From NCBI GenBank assembly GCA_964617645.1, contig CAZTYE010000003.1, forward strand, positions 62,001-126,000: 64,000 nt of DNA, written 5' to 3'. A program made the position numbers and the translations under genes. Under the pieces are notes generated by a model. It did not search any database, had not been told where the DNA came from, and saw only the letters and a list, made by a program, of their open reading frames with translations. How positions within the stretch are numbered: position 1 is the stretch's first letter; every line of letters begins with the position of its first letter. Positions 8,111 to 17,025 of this stretch are shown in pieces. The stretch is from JADJGC01 sp964617645. GTDB taxonomy: Bacteria; Zixibacteria; MSB-5A5; CAIYYT01.

Positions 8111-9262
8111 ATGAAGGCCTCCGCGCTCAGTTGGATCGAAATCGACGCCGCCGCGCTGGCGCATAATATCCGCTCGCTTCAGGCCAATCTTGCGCCCGGC
8201 TGCGGGCTGGTACCGGTGGTCAAGGCCAACGCTTACGGGCACGGGTATCTCGAGATCGCGCGGCTGATCGATCCGCACAGGTTCACCTTCCTCGGCGTGC
8301 ATAATCTCGAAGAAGCGCTGCTCTTGCGCGCCGGCGGAATCAAGAGCGACATCCTGATCATGGGCTATGTTCCGTTTGCGGATCTCAAAACGGCCGTGGA
8401 AGCCGGTTTCGACTTCGTCGTTTACAACCTCGAGACGCTGCAGAAACTGGCGACGGTTGCTTCGTCGAAACATCCGGCGCAGTGTCATCTCAAGTTGGAG
8501 ACCGGCACCAATCGGCAAGGAATCACCAAGAGCGAACTGGCGTGGTTTCTCGATTTGTTCAGGAAGCATCCGCAGCTTAAACTTCAGGGTCTGACGACGC
8601 ACTTTGCCAATATCGAGGACACCACCAATCACAGCTTCGCCGAGATGCAACTGCGCAATTATCTGGAGATGAAGGCGCAGGTGGAAGCGTCGGGATTTAC
8701 CGTGAAATACGCGCACACGGCGTCGTCGGCGGCATCGCTGCTGTTTCCGCAGACGCATTTCAATCTGGCCCGGGTCGGGATCGCGCTTTACGGGCTGTGG
8801 CCTTCGAAAGAGACCTATCTGTCGTTCCGGCTTAAGGGTGGCGAGAACAACATTCTCAAGCCGGTGCTCACCTGGAAAACGCTGGTCGGCCAGATCAAGA
8901 CCGTTCACAAGGGCGAGTACATCGGCTATGGCACGACCTATCGCGCGACCGCCGATCTCAAAATTGCCGTGCTGCCGATCGGTTACTACGACGGCTACGA
9001 CCGCGGCGTGTCGAATATCGGCTATGTGCTGGTCAACGGTATGCGCGCGCCGGTGCGCGGACGAATCTGCATGGATATGTTTATGGTCGATGTCACCGAT
9101 ATCCCTGACGTGACGCTCGAAACCGAGGTCGTCCTGATCGGCCGTTCGGGTGACGAACAAATTCGCGCCGAAGACATCGCCGGCTGGACGAACACGATCA
9201 ACTACGAAATTCTCGCGCGGCTTGGCGCCCATCTCGAACGCCGCGTGATTAACAACGGATAA
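8111..9262 (+). CDS. alr: Alanine racemase
   Basis: PLP enzyme converting L-alanine to D-alanine for peptidoglycan. Seen: the PLP-lysine motif VPVVKANAYGHG (Lys38), the EYIGYGTTYRA region carrying the second catalytic base tyrosine, the AVLPIGYYDGY block, and RGRICMDMFMVDVTD near the C-terminus. 383 aa is slightly longer than the usual 360-375. The following hydrolase gene begins 6 bases after the stop, so they are co-transcribed. No Shine-Dalgarno sequence is visible before the ATG. Confidence 0.96.
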   Translation: MKASALSWIEIDAAALAHNIRSLQANLAPGCGLVPVVKANAYGHGYLEIARLIDPHRFTFLGVHNLEEALLLRAGGIKSDILIMGYVPFADLKTAVEAGFDFVVYNLETLQKLATVASSKHPAQCHLKLETGTNRQGITKSELAWFLDLFRKHPQLKLQGLTTHFANIEDTTNHSFAEMQLRNYLEMKAQVEASGFTVKYAHTASSAASLLFPQTHFNLARVGIALYGLWPSKETYLSFRLKGGENNILKPVLTWKTLVGQIKTVHKGEYIGYGTTYRATADLKIAVLPIGYYDGYDRGVSNIGYVLVNGMRAPVRGRICMDMFMVDVTDIPDVTLETEVVLIGRSGDEQIRAEDIAGWTNTINYEILARLGAHLERRVINNG

Positions 9263-9268
9263 CGTACA

Positions 9269-10042
9269 ATGCCGATTTTCGAAAAGGACGAGCGCCGCCT
9301 TCATTACAACCTGATCGGTCAGGGCGATTTGATCGTGCTGATTCACGGGATTGCCGTCGACTCGCGTTATTGGGGCGAGATTCCGCAGGCGCTGAGCGAT
9401 CATCATTCAGTGCTGACCTACGACCTGCGCGGCCACGGACAGAGTTTTGCGCCGGATACGAATTATTCGTATCGCGACCATGTCAACGACCTGAAGCTAC
9501 TGATCAACGAATTGGGATTCAGCAAGGCGGCACTGATCGCGCATTCGCTCGGCGGCGCGATTGCGATCAAGTATGCGCTTCAGGAGACGCAACACGTCAA
9601 AGCTCTGGCGCTGGCGGCGCCGCATGTTGTCGGCTACAAGGACTACGCCGATTGGCCCAATGTCTATCGCACCGCGCGGCAGATTGATATCGATCAGGCG
9701 CGGATTCAGTGGGAGGGATTTCGCCTGTTCGGCCGCATTGACCGCGCCAGCCCGCAGTGGCAGTTGTTCCGCGACTGTCTCGGCGATTTCCCCGGCAAGA
9801 TTTGGACCGATCCGCAGGCGAACAAGTACGTCGACGAAAGCGACATGAAGATGCTCGACGGCCTGACGATGCCGGTACTTCTGCTCTGCGGCCGCGACGA
9901 CCTCGATTTTCTCCCTCTGGCCAAACTGATCAACGCCCGCCTTTCGAACGGCAAAATGTTCGAAATCCCCGATTGCGGCCACATGATCCACATGGAGAAG
10001 CCGGATATCTTCAAGCGGGAACTGCTGGCGTTTGTGGGGTGA
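9269..10042 (+). CDS. Alpha/beta hydrolase
   Basis: 257 aa single-domain alpha/beta hydrolase, cytoplasmic. Seen: the oxyanion HGIAVDSRYW motif, the YDLRGHGQS strand, the nucleophile elbow AHSLGG (Ser93), a probable acid in CGRDDLDFLP and a C-terminal histidine in DCGHMIHMEKP. It resembles the broad esterase/3-oxoadipate enol-lactonase-like group; the substrate cannot be assigned. It lies 6 bases behind alr, an operon of convenience as far as can be seen. Confidence 0.88.
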   Translation: MPIFEKDERRLHYNLIGQGDLIVLIHGIAVDSRYWGEIPQALSDHHSVLTYDLRGHGQSFAPDTNYSYRDHVNDLKLLINELGFSKAALIAHSLGGAIAIKYALQETQHVKALALAAPHVVGYKDYADWPNVYRTARQIDIDQARIQWEGFRLFGRIDRASPQWQLFRDCLGDFPGKIWTDPQANKYVDESDMKMLDGLTMPVLLLCGRDDLDFLPLAKLINARLSNGKMFEIPDCGHMIHMEKPDIFKRELLAFVG

Positions 10043-10098
10043 GGGGGGATACGCGTTTTCATTGACAGCCGCGAATCCCGCCTTGCGATTCGCTCTTT

Positions 10099-10224
10099 GT
10101 AGGAGCGACTTCAGTCGCGACTTCGGGTCAACTATTTCCGATTGCGACAAGAGGCCGCTCCTTCAGGGACCTAACAATCGTCGGGTTCCGCGCTTCGCTG
10201 CGCTACGCTGGGAACCCGACCTAC
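10099..10224. repeat. Two short palindromic GTAGG-type elements
   Basis: The first, GTAGGAGCGACTTCAGTCGC at 10099-10118, contains the inverted repeat GCGACT/AGTCGC. The second has arms TCGGGTTCC (10181-10189) and GGAACCCGA (10211-10219) followed by CCTACG, with a GC-rich centre. Both begin or end with the GTAGG/CCTAC signature shared by the larger elements at 11352 and 54096. They fill the gap between the hydrolase and channel genes and probably form hairpins in RNA. Confidence 0.65.
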
Positions 10225-10276
10225 GGCCTCTACGACATCTTGCCGCCCACATTCCAATTCTTGATATTCGCTGCCA

Positions 10277-11332
10277 ATGCGAAAGATCGTCATTCCAAGT
10301 TCCTCCGCTACCCGCCGCGATGTCGAAACCGCCGAGAAGCGGCTGCGCTGGCTGATTCTGACGCTGGCCGTGGCGATGACTGTCGGCACCATCGGCTACA
10401 AACTCATCGAGCACGGCTCGTGGCTCGATTCGCTCTACATGACCGTGATCACGATCGCCACCGTCGGATTCAAGGAAGTGTTCCCGATGTCCGACCTCGG
10501 CAAGATCTTCACGATATTTCTGATTATCTTCTCGACGATTATTCTGGCCTATACGATCGGCACTTTGGGGCAGTTTTTTTTCGAGGGTCAATTCCGCAAC
10601 ATTCTGGGACGGCGCAAAATGGAAAAGCAAATCAGCAAACTGACGCAGCACTATATCGTCGTCGGCTTCGGCCGCGTCGGGCAAATGGTCTACTCCGAAT
10701 TTCAGCGCGCCGGCGTGCCGTGCGTGGTGATCGAACGCGAGGGCGCATCGCTGGAGGCGATCGAGAAACACGCGCCGCTGTTTGTCGAGGGCAACGCAAT
10801 TGACGACGAAGTTTTGCTCGAGGCCGGGGTTGAACGCGCCAAGGGGTTGGTCAACACGATTCCCGATGAAGCCGACTCGGTGTATATCGTGCTCACGGCG
10901 CGGCAGCTCGGCCCCAAACTTCATATCATCGCCCGTGCCGACACCAAGGCCGGCGAGAAAAAACTGATGCGCGCCGGCGCCGACCGCGTGGTGTTGCCGT
11001 ACGAAATCGGCGGTCGCCGCATGGCGATGGCGAGCTTGCGACCGAATGTCGTCGATTTCATGACGCTCGAATCGCTGGGGCAGCATCTGGGGCTGAGTAT
11101 CGAAGAGGTCGAAGTCTTCCAAGGTTCAAAGGTCGCGGGACACACTTTGCGGGAAACCGAGTTGCGCTCGAAGTACGGGCTGACCGTGATCGGAATCAAG
11201 AAGCCGAACGGCGATTTGGAGCTTCATCCGTCGGGGGATGTCATCGTCGGTCCGGGAGACATTTTGGTGCTGATCGGCAAGACGGAGAACTTGGAGAAGC
11301 TGGCGGATCTGTCGGCGGGCGCAGCGACATAG
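10277..11332 (+). CDS. Two-TM potassium channel with RCK (TrkA-N and TrkA-C) domains
   Basis: 351 aa inner-membrane channel of the MthK type. Two transmembrane helices (about 24-40 and 75-98) flank a pore loop with filter TVGF (62-65); the usual TVGYG is here TVGFK, with Phe for Tyr and no second Gly. An RCK_N domain follows with the nucleotide motif VVGFGRVGQ (about 128-136), then an RCK_C domain (about 260-345). It likely conducts K+ gated by a nucleotide or ion; the altered filter may relax selectivity. The ATG has no strong ribosome site. Monocistronic. Confidence 0.9.
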   Translation: MRKIVIPSSSATRRDVETAEKRLRWLILTLAVAMTVGTIGYKLIEHGSWLDSLYMTVITIATVGFKEVFPMSDLGKIFTIFLIIFSTIILAYTIGTLGQFFFEGQFRNILGRRKMEKQISKLTQHYIVVGFGRVGQMVYSEFQRAGVPCVVIEREGASLEAIEKHAPLFVEGNAIDDEVLLEAGVERAKGLVNTIPDEADSVYIVLTARQLGPKLHIIARADTKAGEKKLMRAGADRVVLPYEIGGRRMAMASLRPNVVDFMTLESLGQHLGLSIEEVEVFQGSKVAGHTLRETELRSKYGLTVIGIKKPNGDLELHPSGDVIVGPGDILVLIGKTENLEKLADLSAGAAT

Positions 11333-11351
11333 TTCTTTCGTAATCGCAATC

Positions 11352-11495
11352 GTAGGTCGGAACCCCTGATGGGAGCATCCTTATCTTTCCGAGTATCTTG
11401 GTGGGGTTTCGACTTCGAGCGAACTCCGTAAGTATCGAAACCCCGCGAAGTGTGATGGAGTGATTTGTTGTTAGTCTTAAGGGGTTTCGACCTAC
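11352..11495. repeat. Dispersed GTAGGTCG element with inverted ends
   Basis: A 144-base element that begins GTAGGTCGGAACCCC and ends GGGGTTTCGACCTAC; the ends are inverted repeats of each other with one mismatch. Inside are further copies in both orientations (GGGGTTTCGACTTCG, CGAAACCCC). A 147-base relative lies at 54182-54328, 43 kb away, sharing the opening GTAGGTCGGAACCCCTGATG and the closing CTTAAGGGGTTTCGACCTAC. No coding capacity. MITE- or REP-like; no target-site duplication recognised. Confidence 0.8.
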
Positions 11496-11573
11496 AAGCC
11501 TCAACGACGTCGGTCCCGGTATTTCCGCCGATTCTGATTCCCAATTCGACTACAGTGCCCTAAAATACCCTCC

Positions 11574-12569
11574 ATGGCCGAAGACATCACCCAACTCCAG
11601 ATCGATATCCTCGAACAGTTGCGGCGGCATCCGAAATCGCACTTTCCGATTCGCGGTCTTTGCGAGATGTTCCAGCTCGCGGCGACGCGAATCAACCGGG
11701 CGGTGAAAGAGCTGGAGAATTGGGGCTACACGCTCGAACGCAACAAGAACGGCGACCTGCGTTTTGTCGCGGCGCCGGATGTGCTTTTCCCGCACGAAAT
11801 CAGTTTCGGGCTGGAAAATTCTCTGATCGCGAACAACATCTACAGCCTTGACCGCGTCGGCTCGACCAACGCGCTGGCGCACAAGTATGCCGAGCAAGGC
11901 GAACCGGAGGGAACGGTAATCATCGCCGAACGCCAGACCGCCGGCCGCGGCCGCTTGGGTCGAAGCTGGCACTCGCCGGCCAAACGCGGTTTGTACCTTT
12001 CGATAATTCTCCGGCCACCGATTCCACCGGCGCAAGCGCCGGGCTTGTCCTTGATCGCCGCGCTGAGCGTAGTTGAAGCCATCGGCGTGACACACAAAGT
12101 CAAAGCGGAAATCAAATGGCCGAATGATGTTCTTATCGCCGGCAAGAAGCTCTCGGGTGCTCTCACGGAATTGTCGGCGGAAATCGATCAGGTGCGCTAC
12201 GTTGTAGTGGGGATCGGCGTCAACGTGAATCACGACTTGGCCGATTTTCCATCGGAACTACAAAGCAAGGCGACCTCGCTGCGTCTCGCCACCGGTTCGC
12301 CCGTAGATCGACTTAGTTTCTGCCGCAGAATTCTCCACCGTTTCGAACACAACTACAATCGATTCCTCTCCGGCGGGCTGCCAATGCTGCTGAAGGCGAT
12401 CCGTTCACACTCGGCAGTGATCGAGCGCACGATTGAATTTCATCACGACGGCAAATCATGCCGCGGTCAGGCGATCGATATCGACGAGCACGGGCGGCTG
12501 GTCGTTCGGGTGGACGGCAAATTGCTCGCTTTGAACTCCGGCGAAATTACGCTCGCGGAGAATTACTAA
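11574..12569 (+). CDS. birA: Bifunctional biotin-protein ligase / biotin operon repressor
   Basis: 331 aa. An N-terminal winged-helix domain (about 5-65) is followed by a biotin-protein ligase catalytic domain with the ATP/biotin loop AERQTAGRGRLGRSW, the KWPNDVLI motif with catalytic lysine, and a small C-terminal SH3-like domain. It activates biotin to biotinoyl-AMP and transfers it to acceptor lysines such as AccB; the HTH implies regulation of biotin genes, none of which are in the window. Its substrate complex includes AccC, encoded at 43148-44527. The SGNH gene starts 2 bases after its stop. Confidence 0.96.
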   Translation: MAEDITQLQIDILEQLRRHPKSHFPIRGLCEMFQLAATRINRAVKELENWGYTLERNKNGDLRFVAAPDVLFPHEISFGLENSLIANNIYSLDRVGSTNALAHKYAEQGEPEGTVIIAERQTAGRGRLGRSWHSPAKRGLYLSIILRPPIPPAQAPGLSLIAALSVVEAIGVTHKVKAEIKWPNDVLIAGKKLSGALTELSAEIDQVRYVVVGIGVNVNHDLADFPSELQSKATSLRLATGSPVDRLSFCRRILHRFEHNYNRFLSGGLPMLLKAIRSHSAVIERTIEFHHDGKSCRGQAIDIDEHGRLVVRVDGKLLALNSGEITLAENY

Positions 12570-12571
12570 TC

Positions 12572-14017
12572 GTGGCGGCTTCCCGAAGTCGGCAATCGAC
12601 GTTTGCGGCCGCTGCGACGATTCTCGCTTTCGTCCTCGTCGAACTGCTGCTGCGAGTGGTGGTCAACCTATCGGTCGACTATTTGTCGCGCCGCGAGGAT
12701 GTCAACTTCGAATACCGCCTGTGGCAGATGCATCTTTTCAACAACTTCATGGGGATGCAGGAACCGGACGGCGACCTATTCTGGAAACTGCGGGCGAATT
12801 ACCGCGACGGATTTATCAGCACGAACAGCGAAGGATTCAGCGGGACAGATATCGACGACCGGCAGCCGAACGAATTCCGGATCTTGTTTCTTGGCGACTC
12901 AACGCCGCTGGGACTTGGACTGGAGCGCAGCGAGCTGTCATTCGTGCGACAGTTAGAGACGGGGCTTCGCAAAGAAGTTCCGGGACGCAGAATCACAGTG
13001 ATCAACGCCGCCGTCGCCGGGTATACGTCGTGGCAATGCCGCCGGCAACTCGAGCTGATCGGGGATAAGCTCCGGCCGAATCTCGTGATTACCTACTTTG
13101 GCAACAACGATCCGTCAATCAATGGGTACCTGTCCGACCGGCAGCTTTATGAACAGACGCGATATTTCGGTTGGGTGAACCGGCTGCTCGCCCATTCGTA
13201 TCTGTATCAGGCTTTGAAGACTGTTGTACTCAAGCTGCGCACAACGGGCGCAACGAACCGGCAGCTCGTGCCGAGGGTTTCGGTAGCGGAGAACGCCGAC
13301 AACCTCGCTGCAATTGCCGCTTGGTGCCGGCGGCATCAGACAGAACTGATGATCTGCACGGTGCCGACGCCGTCCTTGTGGCCGCCGGGAATTCAGTTCA
13401 AGATTTTCAGTCGCGGCAAGGATTCGGAAGAACGGCTCGTGATGGCCGATGAAATGCAGGCGAATCTCGAAAGCCAATGGGCGCTGTGCCTTGACACAAC
13501 ACTGTTACCCGGACTTTCCGACCAATGGACACGGCGCGTCTACAATCTCGGCTATCAGGATCGCGGAAGTCTGCCGGAGTTGATCGCGCAGCACCAAGCC
13601 CGATTGCAGGCAAAGCCCGATGATGCCCGACTCTGGAATAATCTTGGCGTCTTACGTTGGCGTAATCGGGAGCCGGCGGCAGATGACTTCCGGCGGGCGA
13701 TCGCCTTGGATCCATTGCAGCCGTCGCCGCGCTACAATTTGGGGATCGCGCTCTTGAATACTGATTCGAGCGCCGCAAGTCTGGCCCTGGCCGAAGCTCA
13801 AGAGCTTGACAACTACTCGCTGCGTATCAAAGCCGACTACAACGCCAACTACCGGCAATTTGGCCGAAACAATTCGATTGCGGTGATTGATCTCGAAGCG
13901 GCGCTGGCCGGCTTGAGCGAACGCGAGTATTTCGTTGACCATTGCCATCCCACTTTGCGGGGGCATGAGTTGATTGCGCGTCGGCTCGTCGACACTATCC
14001 GCGCACGCATCGATTAG
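12572..14017 (+). CDS. Membrane-anchored SGNH/GDSL hydrolase with inserted TPRs
   Basis: 481 aa from the GTG at 12572, 2 bases beyond the birA stop; a longer reading overlapping birA is unlikely. One N-terminal transmembrane helix (about 11-33). SGNH blocks in order: FLGDS (Ser110), the INAAVAGYTS glycine block, FGNND, and a C-terminal DHCHPT (Asp456, His459). Between blocks III and V lie TPR-like helices (about 330-420, PDDARLWNNLGVLRW). This architecture occurs in envelope proteins acting on polysaccharide O-acyl groups; substrate and direction (esterase or transferase) are unknown. Confidence 0.85.
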   Translation: MAASRSRQSTFAAAATILAFVLVELLLRVVVNLSVDYLSRREDVNFEYRLWQMHLFNNFMGMQEPDGDLFWKLRANYRDGFISTNSEGFSGTDIDDRQPNEFRILFLGDSTPLGLGLERSELSFVRQLETGLRKEVPGRRITVINAAVAGYTSWQCRRQLELIGDKLRPNLVITYFGNNDPSINGYLSDRQLYEQTRYFGWVNRLLAHSYLYQALKTVVLKLRTTGATNRQLVPRVSVAENADNLAAIAAWCRRHQTELMICTVPTPSLWPPGIQFKIFSRGKDSEERLVMADEMQANLESQWALCLDTTLLPGLSDQWTRRVYNLGYQDRGSLPELIAQHQARLQAKPDDARLWNNLGVLRWRNREPAADDFRRAIALDPLQPSPRYNLGIALLNTDSSAASLALAEAQELDNYSLRIKADYNANYRQFGRNNSIAVIDLEAALAGLSEREYFVDHCHPTLRGHELIARRLVDTIRARID

Positions 14018-14140
14018 CTACTTAATACTCTCTGTTGCTTTCTCGGCGATCAGTGCGAACCGTTTGTGCAATAAGCAGATGCCACGCGCGACGGCACGGC
14101 GTCATCGTCGGCGCGGATGTCCCGTTTGCGAAAATATCTG

Positions 14141-14169
14141 TTGACAGGTCTGGGGGATTGTGTTAAGGT
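14141..14169 (+). promoter_or_regulatory. Promoter of the porin gene
   Basis: TTGACA (14141-14146) and TAAGGT (14164-14169) are 17 bases apart. They precede a leader of about 110 bases with two hairpins before the porin start at 14287. Confidence 0.7.
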
Positions 14170-14189
14170 GGCGCCTTAGTTTTTGACCT

Positions 14190-14242
14190 CACCGCTCCGT
14201 TTGCGCGGAGGCGGTGAAAAGTCCGCGTCGGACGGATTTTTT
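14190..14242 (+). promoter_or_regulatory. Leader hairpins of the porin gene, attenuator-like
   Basis: Hairpin 1 has arms 14190-14199 and 14206-14216 (CACCGC...GCGGTG, about 10 pairs with one bulge). Hairpin 2 is GTCCG-CGT-CGGAC (14221-14233), followed by GGA and six T. The second resembles a weak intrinsic terminator inside the leader, 45 bases before the start codon. No known riboswitch consensus is recognised. Confidence 0.5.
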
Positions 14243-14286
14243 GGCAGTGGATAATGGGAATTTTCAGGAATTCTTAAGGAGAAGCT

Positions 14287-15420
14287 ATGAAGAGAATCTG
14301 CATGGGACTGCTTGCGGTTGTCATCCTTCTCGGCATCGGGGCAGCACAGGTTCTGGCAGGGGAGACGAAGATGGGTGGGGAGGTCCATGCGAATTGGCTG
14401 CTTCACCTCAATAACCAAGGACTTCAGAAGAACTTCAACTCCTTCAACCTGAGTCGCGCCCGTGTTGCCGTGGAGCACAAGTTCGACGAGAAATATCAGG
14501 CGGAACTGGTGATTGAAGCGTTGGATCGCACCTGGATGCTGGACGAGATGGCCGGAACCGATTGGGGTTCCTATGACATCAAGGTTCGCCGGGCGTATCT
14601 TCAAGGCAATAAGCTATTGCCGTACACCGACGTGCGTTTCGGTATGCACGATCTGCTGTGGATCGAGAAAGTCGACAGGCTCTGGGGTCTGCGTTTTGTC
14701 GACGAGGTCTCGCTGCACAAGCTCGGCTATCTTCCGGAGGCCGACCTTGGCGTGTCGTTGATCGGCATGTGCCCCGGTTCGTGGGGAGTCCTGGCCGTGC
14801 AGGCGATGAACGGTTCCGGTTACATGAGCGGCGAAGCCAACAAGAACAAGAATTTCGCGATTTACGGCGAACTGATCCCGTTCCCGAAGAGCCCGGATTG
14901 GAGCGAAGTTTCGATCATGGGTCAGATCTATGAAGGCTGGCCGAATATCGCCGACGGCTCGGGCGGCGCCAGTTTTTCGGACAACACCATGATGGATCGC
15001 ATGCAGGTTGGCATGACCTTCAAGTACCGCAAATGGGTTACGGCGTTCGGCGAGTATTTCGTCGCCAAAGACGATGCCGACTGGACGAACAATGTCGACG
15101 ATGAGTTTGTCGATGAGGCGAACGGATTTACGCTTCTGGGCCGCCTCTACGTCGCGACTTCCGAAAAATGGCTCTCGCGGGTCTCGTTGTTCGGCAAGTA
15201 CGAGTGGGTCGACAAAAATCGCAACGCCACCGGCTCGCTCGACCAGGAGAACGGCGACGCCCGTTTCCTGACGGCCGGCGTATCGTACACCCCGACCGAA
15301 GGCGCCGAAGTTGCCTTTGCCGTGAAGCGCAATACCGTGAGCGAGATCGAGAATAATATCCGAATCGAGGAAGTCGAATCGAATTCGATTTCGATCAGCA
15401 TCCGCGCGCTGTTGCGGTAA
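14287..15420 (+). CDS. Outer-membrane porin-like beta-barrel protein
   Basis: 377 aa. Signal peptide of about 24 residues ending VLAG, then alternating amphipathic strands (FNLSRARVAVEHKF, KVRRAYLQGN, MTFKYRKWVTAFGEYFVAK) of a phosphate-selective or general porin-like barrel. It ends SISIRALLR, with no terminal Phe. An AAGGAG ribosome site precedes the ATG. Monocistronic: own promoter at 14141 and a strong terminator at 15446. The transported solute is unknown. Confidence is high for a barrel, low for a specific family. Confidence 0.75.
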   Translation: MKRICMGLLAVVILLGIGAAQVLAGETKMGGEVHANWLLHLNNQGLQKNFNSFNLSRARVAVEHKFDEKYQAELVIEALDRTWMLDEMAGTDWGSYDIKVRRAYLQGNKLLPYTDVRFGMHDLLWIEKVDRLWGLRFVDEVSLHKLGYLPEADLGVSLIGMCPGSWGVLAVQAMNGSGYMSGEANKNKNFAIYGELIPFPKSPDWSEVSIMGQIYEGWPNIADGSGGASFSDNTMMDRMQVGMTFKYRKWVTAFGEYFVAKDDADWTNNVDDEFVDEANGFTLLGRLYVATSEKWLSRVSLFGKYEWVDKNRNATGSLDQENGDARFLTAGVSYTPTEGAEVAFAVKRNTVSEIENNIRIEEVESNSISISIRALLR

Positions 15421-15445
15421 ACTACACCACGGATATCAAAACAAG

Positions 15446-15480
15446 AAAACCCGATCCGGCGTAAGCCGGATCGGGTTTTT
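15446..15480 (+). terminator. Strong bidirectional intrinsic terminator
   Basis: A perfect 15-base stem (15446-15460 with 15465-15479) and GTAA loop, ending in a T-run on the plus strand and in T-rich sequence on the minus strand. It separates the porin gene from the convergent hpf operon. Confidence 0.92.
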
Positions 15481-15517
15481 GATTTTGCGAGTCAATGGAA
15501 CGACGGCTACGCTTCTC

Positions 15518-15874
15518 CTAAAACTCGACTTCGTCGACTTTGGTGGTCAGGCGGGTTTTGGCTTTGCGCGCCGACAGGCTTTTTTGGTCGCGTTCCTTCA
15601 TCTTGCCCTTATGCTTCTTGAGTTGCGTCGCCATCTTGTCGGTCACCATTTCGATCGTGGCGAACATGTCTTCGGTTGAAGCCTTGGAAACGAGTTTGGA
15701 GCGCGAAACCGACATGGTGAGCTCGCCCTCACAGCGGAATCCGTCCTGCGACAGGATGAGACTGGCCGAGACGATGTTGTCGAAGAACTTTTCGAGCTTC
15801 TCGACCTCTTGAATCGCTCGATCTTTGATCTTGGGTTCCAATTCGTAACGCCGTCCGGTGACCTTGATCTTCAT
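15518..15874 (-). CDS. hpf: Ribosome hibernation-promoting factor (short HPF/RaiA type)
   Basis: 118 aa, the short-form length. Seen: the N-terminal strand MKIKVTGRRYELEPKIKD, the helix YELEPKIKDRAIQEVEKLEKF typical of S30AE proteins, a central strand set and the basic helix MATQLKKHKGKMKERDQ. It binds the 30S decoding region in stationary phase. AAAGGAG precedes the ATG. It is last in the lptB-rpoN-glpX-hpf series; rpoN-hpf adjacency is conserved in many bacteria. Here glpX is inserted between them. Confidence 0.93.
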   Translation of the reverse strand: MKIKVTGRRYELEPKIKDRAIQEVEKLEKFFDNIVSASLILSQDGFRCEGELTMSVSRSKLVSKASTEDMFATIEMVTDKMATQLKKHKGKMKERDQKSLSARKAKTRLTTKVDEVEF

Positions 15875-15920
15875 AACGGCTCCTTTCCCGCCAAAATGGG
15901 AGAAAACATCTTGAGAGCGC

Positions 15921-16874
15921 TCATTCGAGACTCCCGTGGTAATGGTGGTGAGTTTTGATAAAGCGGACCGTGCGCGACTTGAGGCGCATCACCACCGAAT
16001 GCGTCGCTGCGCCGTCGCGGCCGAAGCGCACGCCGTCGAGTAAATCGCCGTCGGTGACGCCGGTAGCGGAGAACATTAGTTCGTCGCCACCGGCCAGTTG
16101 CTCGGCCGTATAAATACGGTCGGGTTCGGTTACGCCCATCTTCATCGCTCTTGCGCGTTCCGCGTCATTTCGAAATCGCAATCGTCCACAGATTGCCCCG
16201 CCTAAGCACCGTAAAGCTGCCGCCGCCAGCACGCCCTCGGGCGCGCCGCCGACGCCCATCAAAATATCTACGCCGGTATCCGGCTGGGCGCTGGCGATCG
16301 CCGCCGAAACGTCTCCATCTGGTATAAGCCTGATGCGGGCGCCAAGTTTCCGAATTCGACTGATTAAGTCATCATGGCGCGGTCGTTCCAGCACGGCGAC
16401 GGTGAGTTCTTCGATTTTGAGATGAAGCGCCTCGCGGACTTGTTCGAGATTGGTTTCGACCGACTGCTCGAGTGAAATCGCGTCGCGGGCCTCGTAGCCA
16501 ACGGCGATTTTCTCCATATAGGTGTCGGGGGCATGAAGGAACGCTCCGCGCGGCGCTAAAGCCACTACCGACATGGCGTTCGGGCGGCCGTAAGCAACTG
16601 AATTCGTGCATTCGAGGGGGTCAAGGGCCAGATCGACTTCGGGACCTTTGCCGGTTCCGACCCTTTCGCCGATGAACAGCATCGGGGCCTCGTCGCGTTC
16701 GCCTTCCCCGATGACGACCGTTCCGGCAAAGTCAGTGGCATTGAAACGGTCGCGCATCGACTCGACGGCGGCATGATCGGCGGCGTCGTTGTTACCTCGT
16801 CCCATCCAGCGGGCAGACGAAAGCGCGGCTGCTTCAGTAACCCGCACCATCTCTAACGCCATGTTGCGATCCAT
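15921..16874 (-). CDS. glpX: Class II fructose-1,6-bisphosphatase (GlpX)
   Basis: 317 aa gluconeogenic enzyme dephosphorylating fructose 1,6-bisphosphate, metal dependent. Seen: ARWMGRGNNDAADHAAV at the N-terminus, VVIGEGERDEAPML with metal-binding glutamates, and GVGGAPEGVLAAAALRCLGG. The metal/phosphate loop usually DP(L/I)(E/D)GT reads DPLECT (85-90), with Cys89 in place of glycine; all acidic ligands are kept. Length is normal. Located between rpoN and hpf on the minus strand. Function is likely intact; the Cys may alter activity or redox sensitivity. Confidence 0.93.
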   Translation of the reverse strand: MDRNMALEMVRVTEAAALSSARWMGRGNNDAADHAAVESMRDRFNATDFAGTVVIGEGERDEAPMLFIGERVGTGKGPEVDLALDPLECTNSVAYGRPNAMSVVALAPRGAFLHAPDTYMEKIAVGYEARDAISLEQSVETNLEQVREALHLKIEELTVAVLERPRHDDLISRIRKLGARIRLIPDGDVSAAIASAQPDTGVDILMGVGGAPEGVLAAAALRCLGGAICGRLRFRNDAERARAMKMGVTEPDRIYTAEQLAGGDELMFSATGVTDGDLLDGVRFGRDGAATHSVVMRLKSRTVRFIKTHHHYHGSLE

Positions 16875-17025
16875 CGGTCAGGAGCAAAAATACGCTGTTT
16901 TTGACGGTTGCAAAAGTTTAGTCGACCGGGAGTAAAGAATATCGATTACGGTCTTGATCTCAGGCCCATGATCTCTGGCCAATGACGTCATGACGGCCGG
17001 TCAGCCAGCACGGGCGATCGATCGG

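Noticed and set aside
8102..9406. 434-codon minus-strand frame over alr
   Set aside because: Complement of alanine racemase; GC-driven open frame.
11352..11495. Insertion sequence
   Set aside because: No transposase frame and only 144 bases; called a MITE/REP-like repeat instead.
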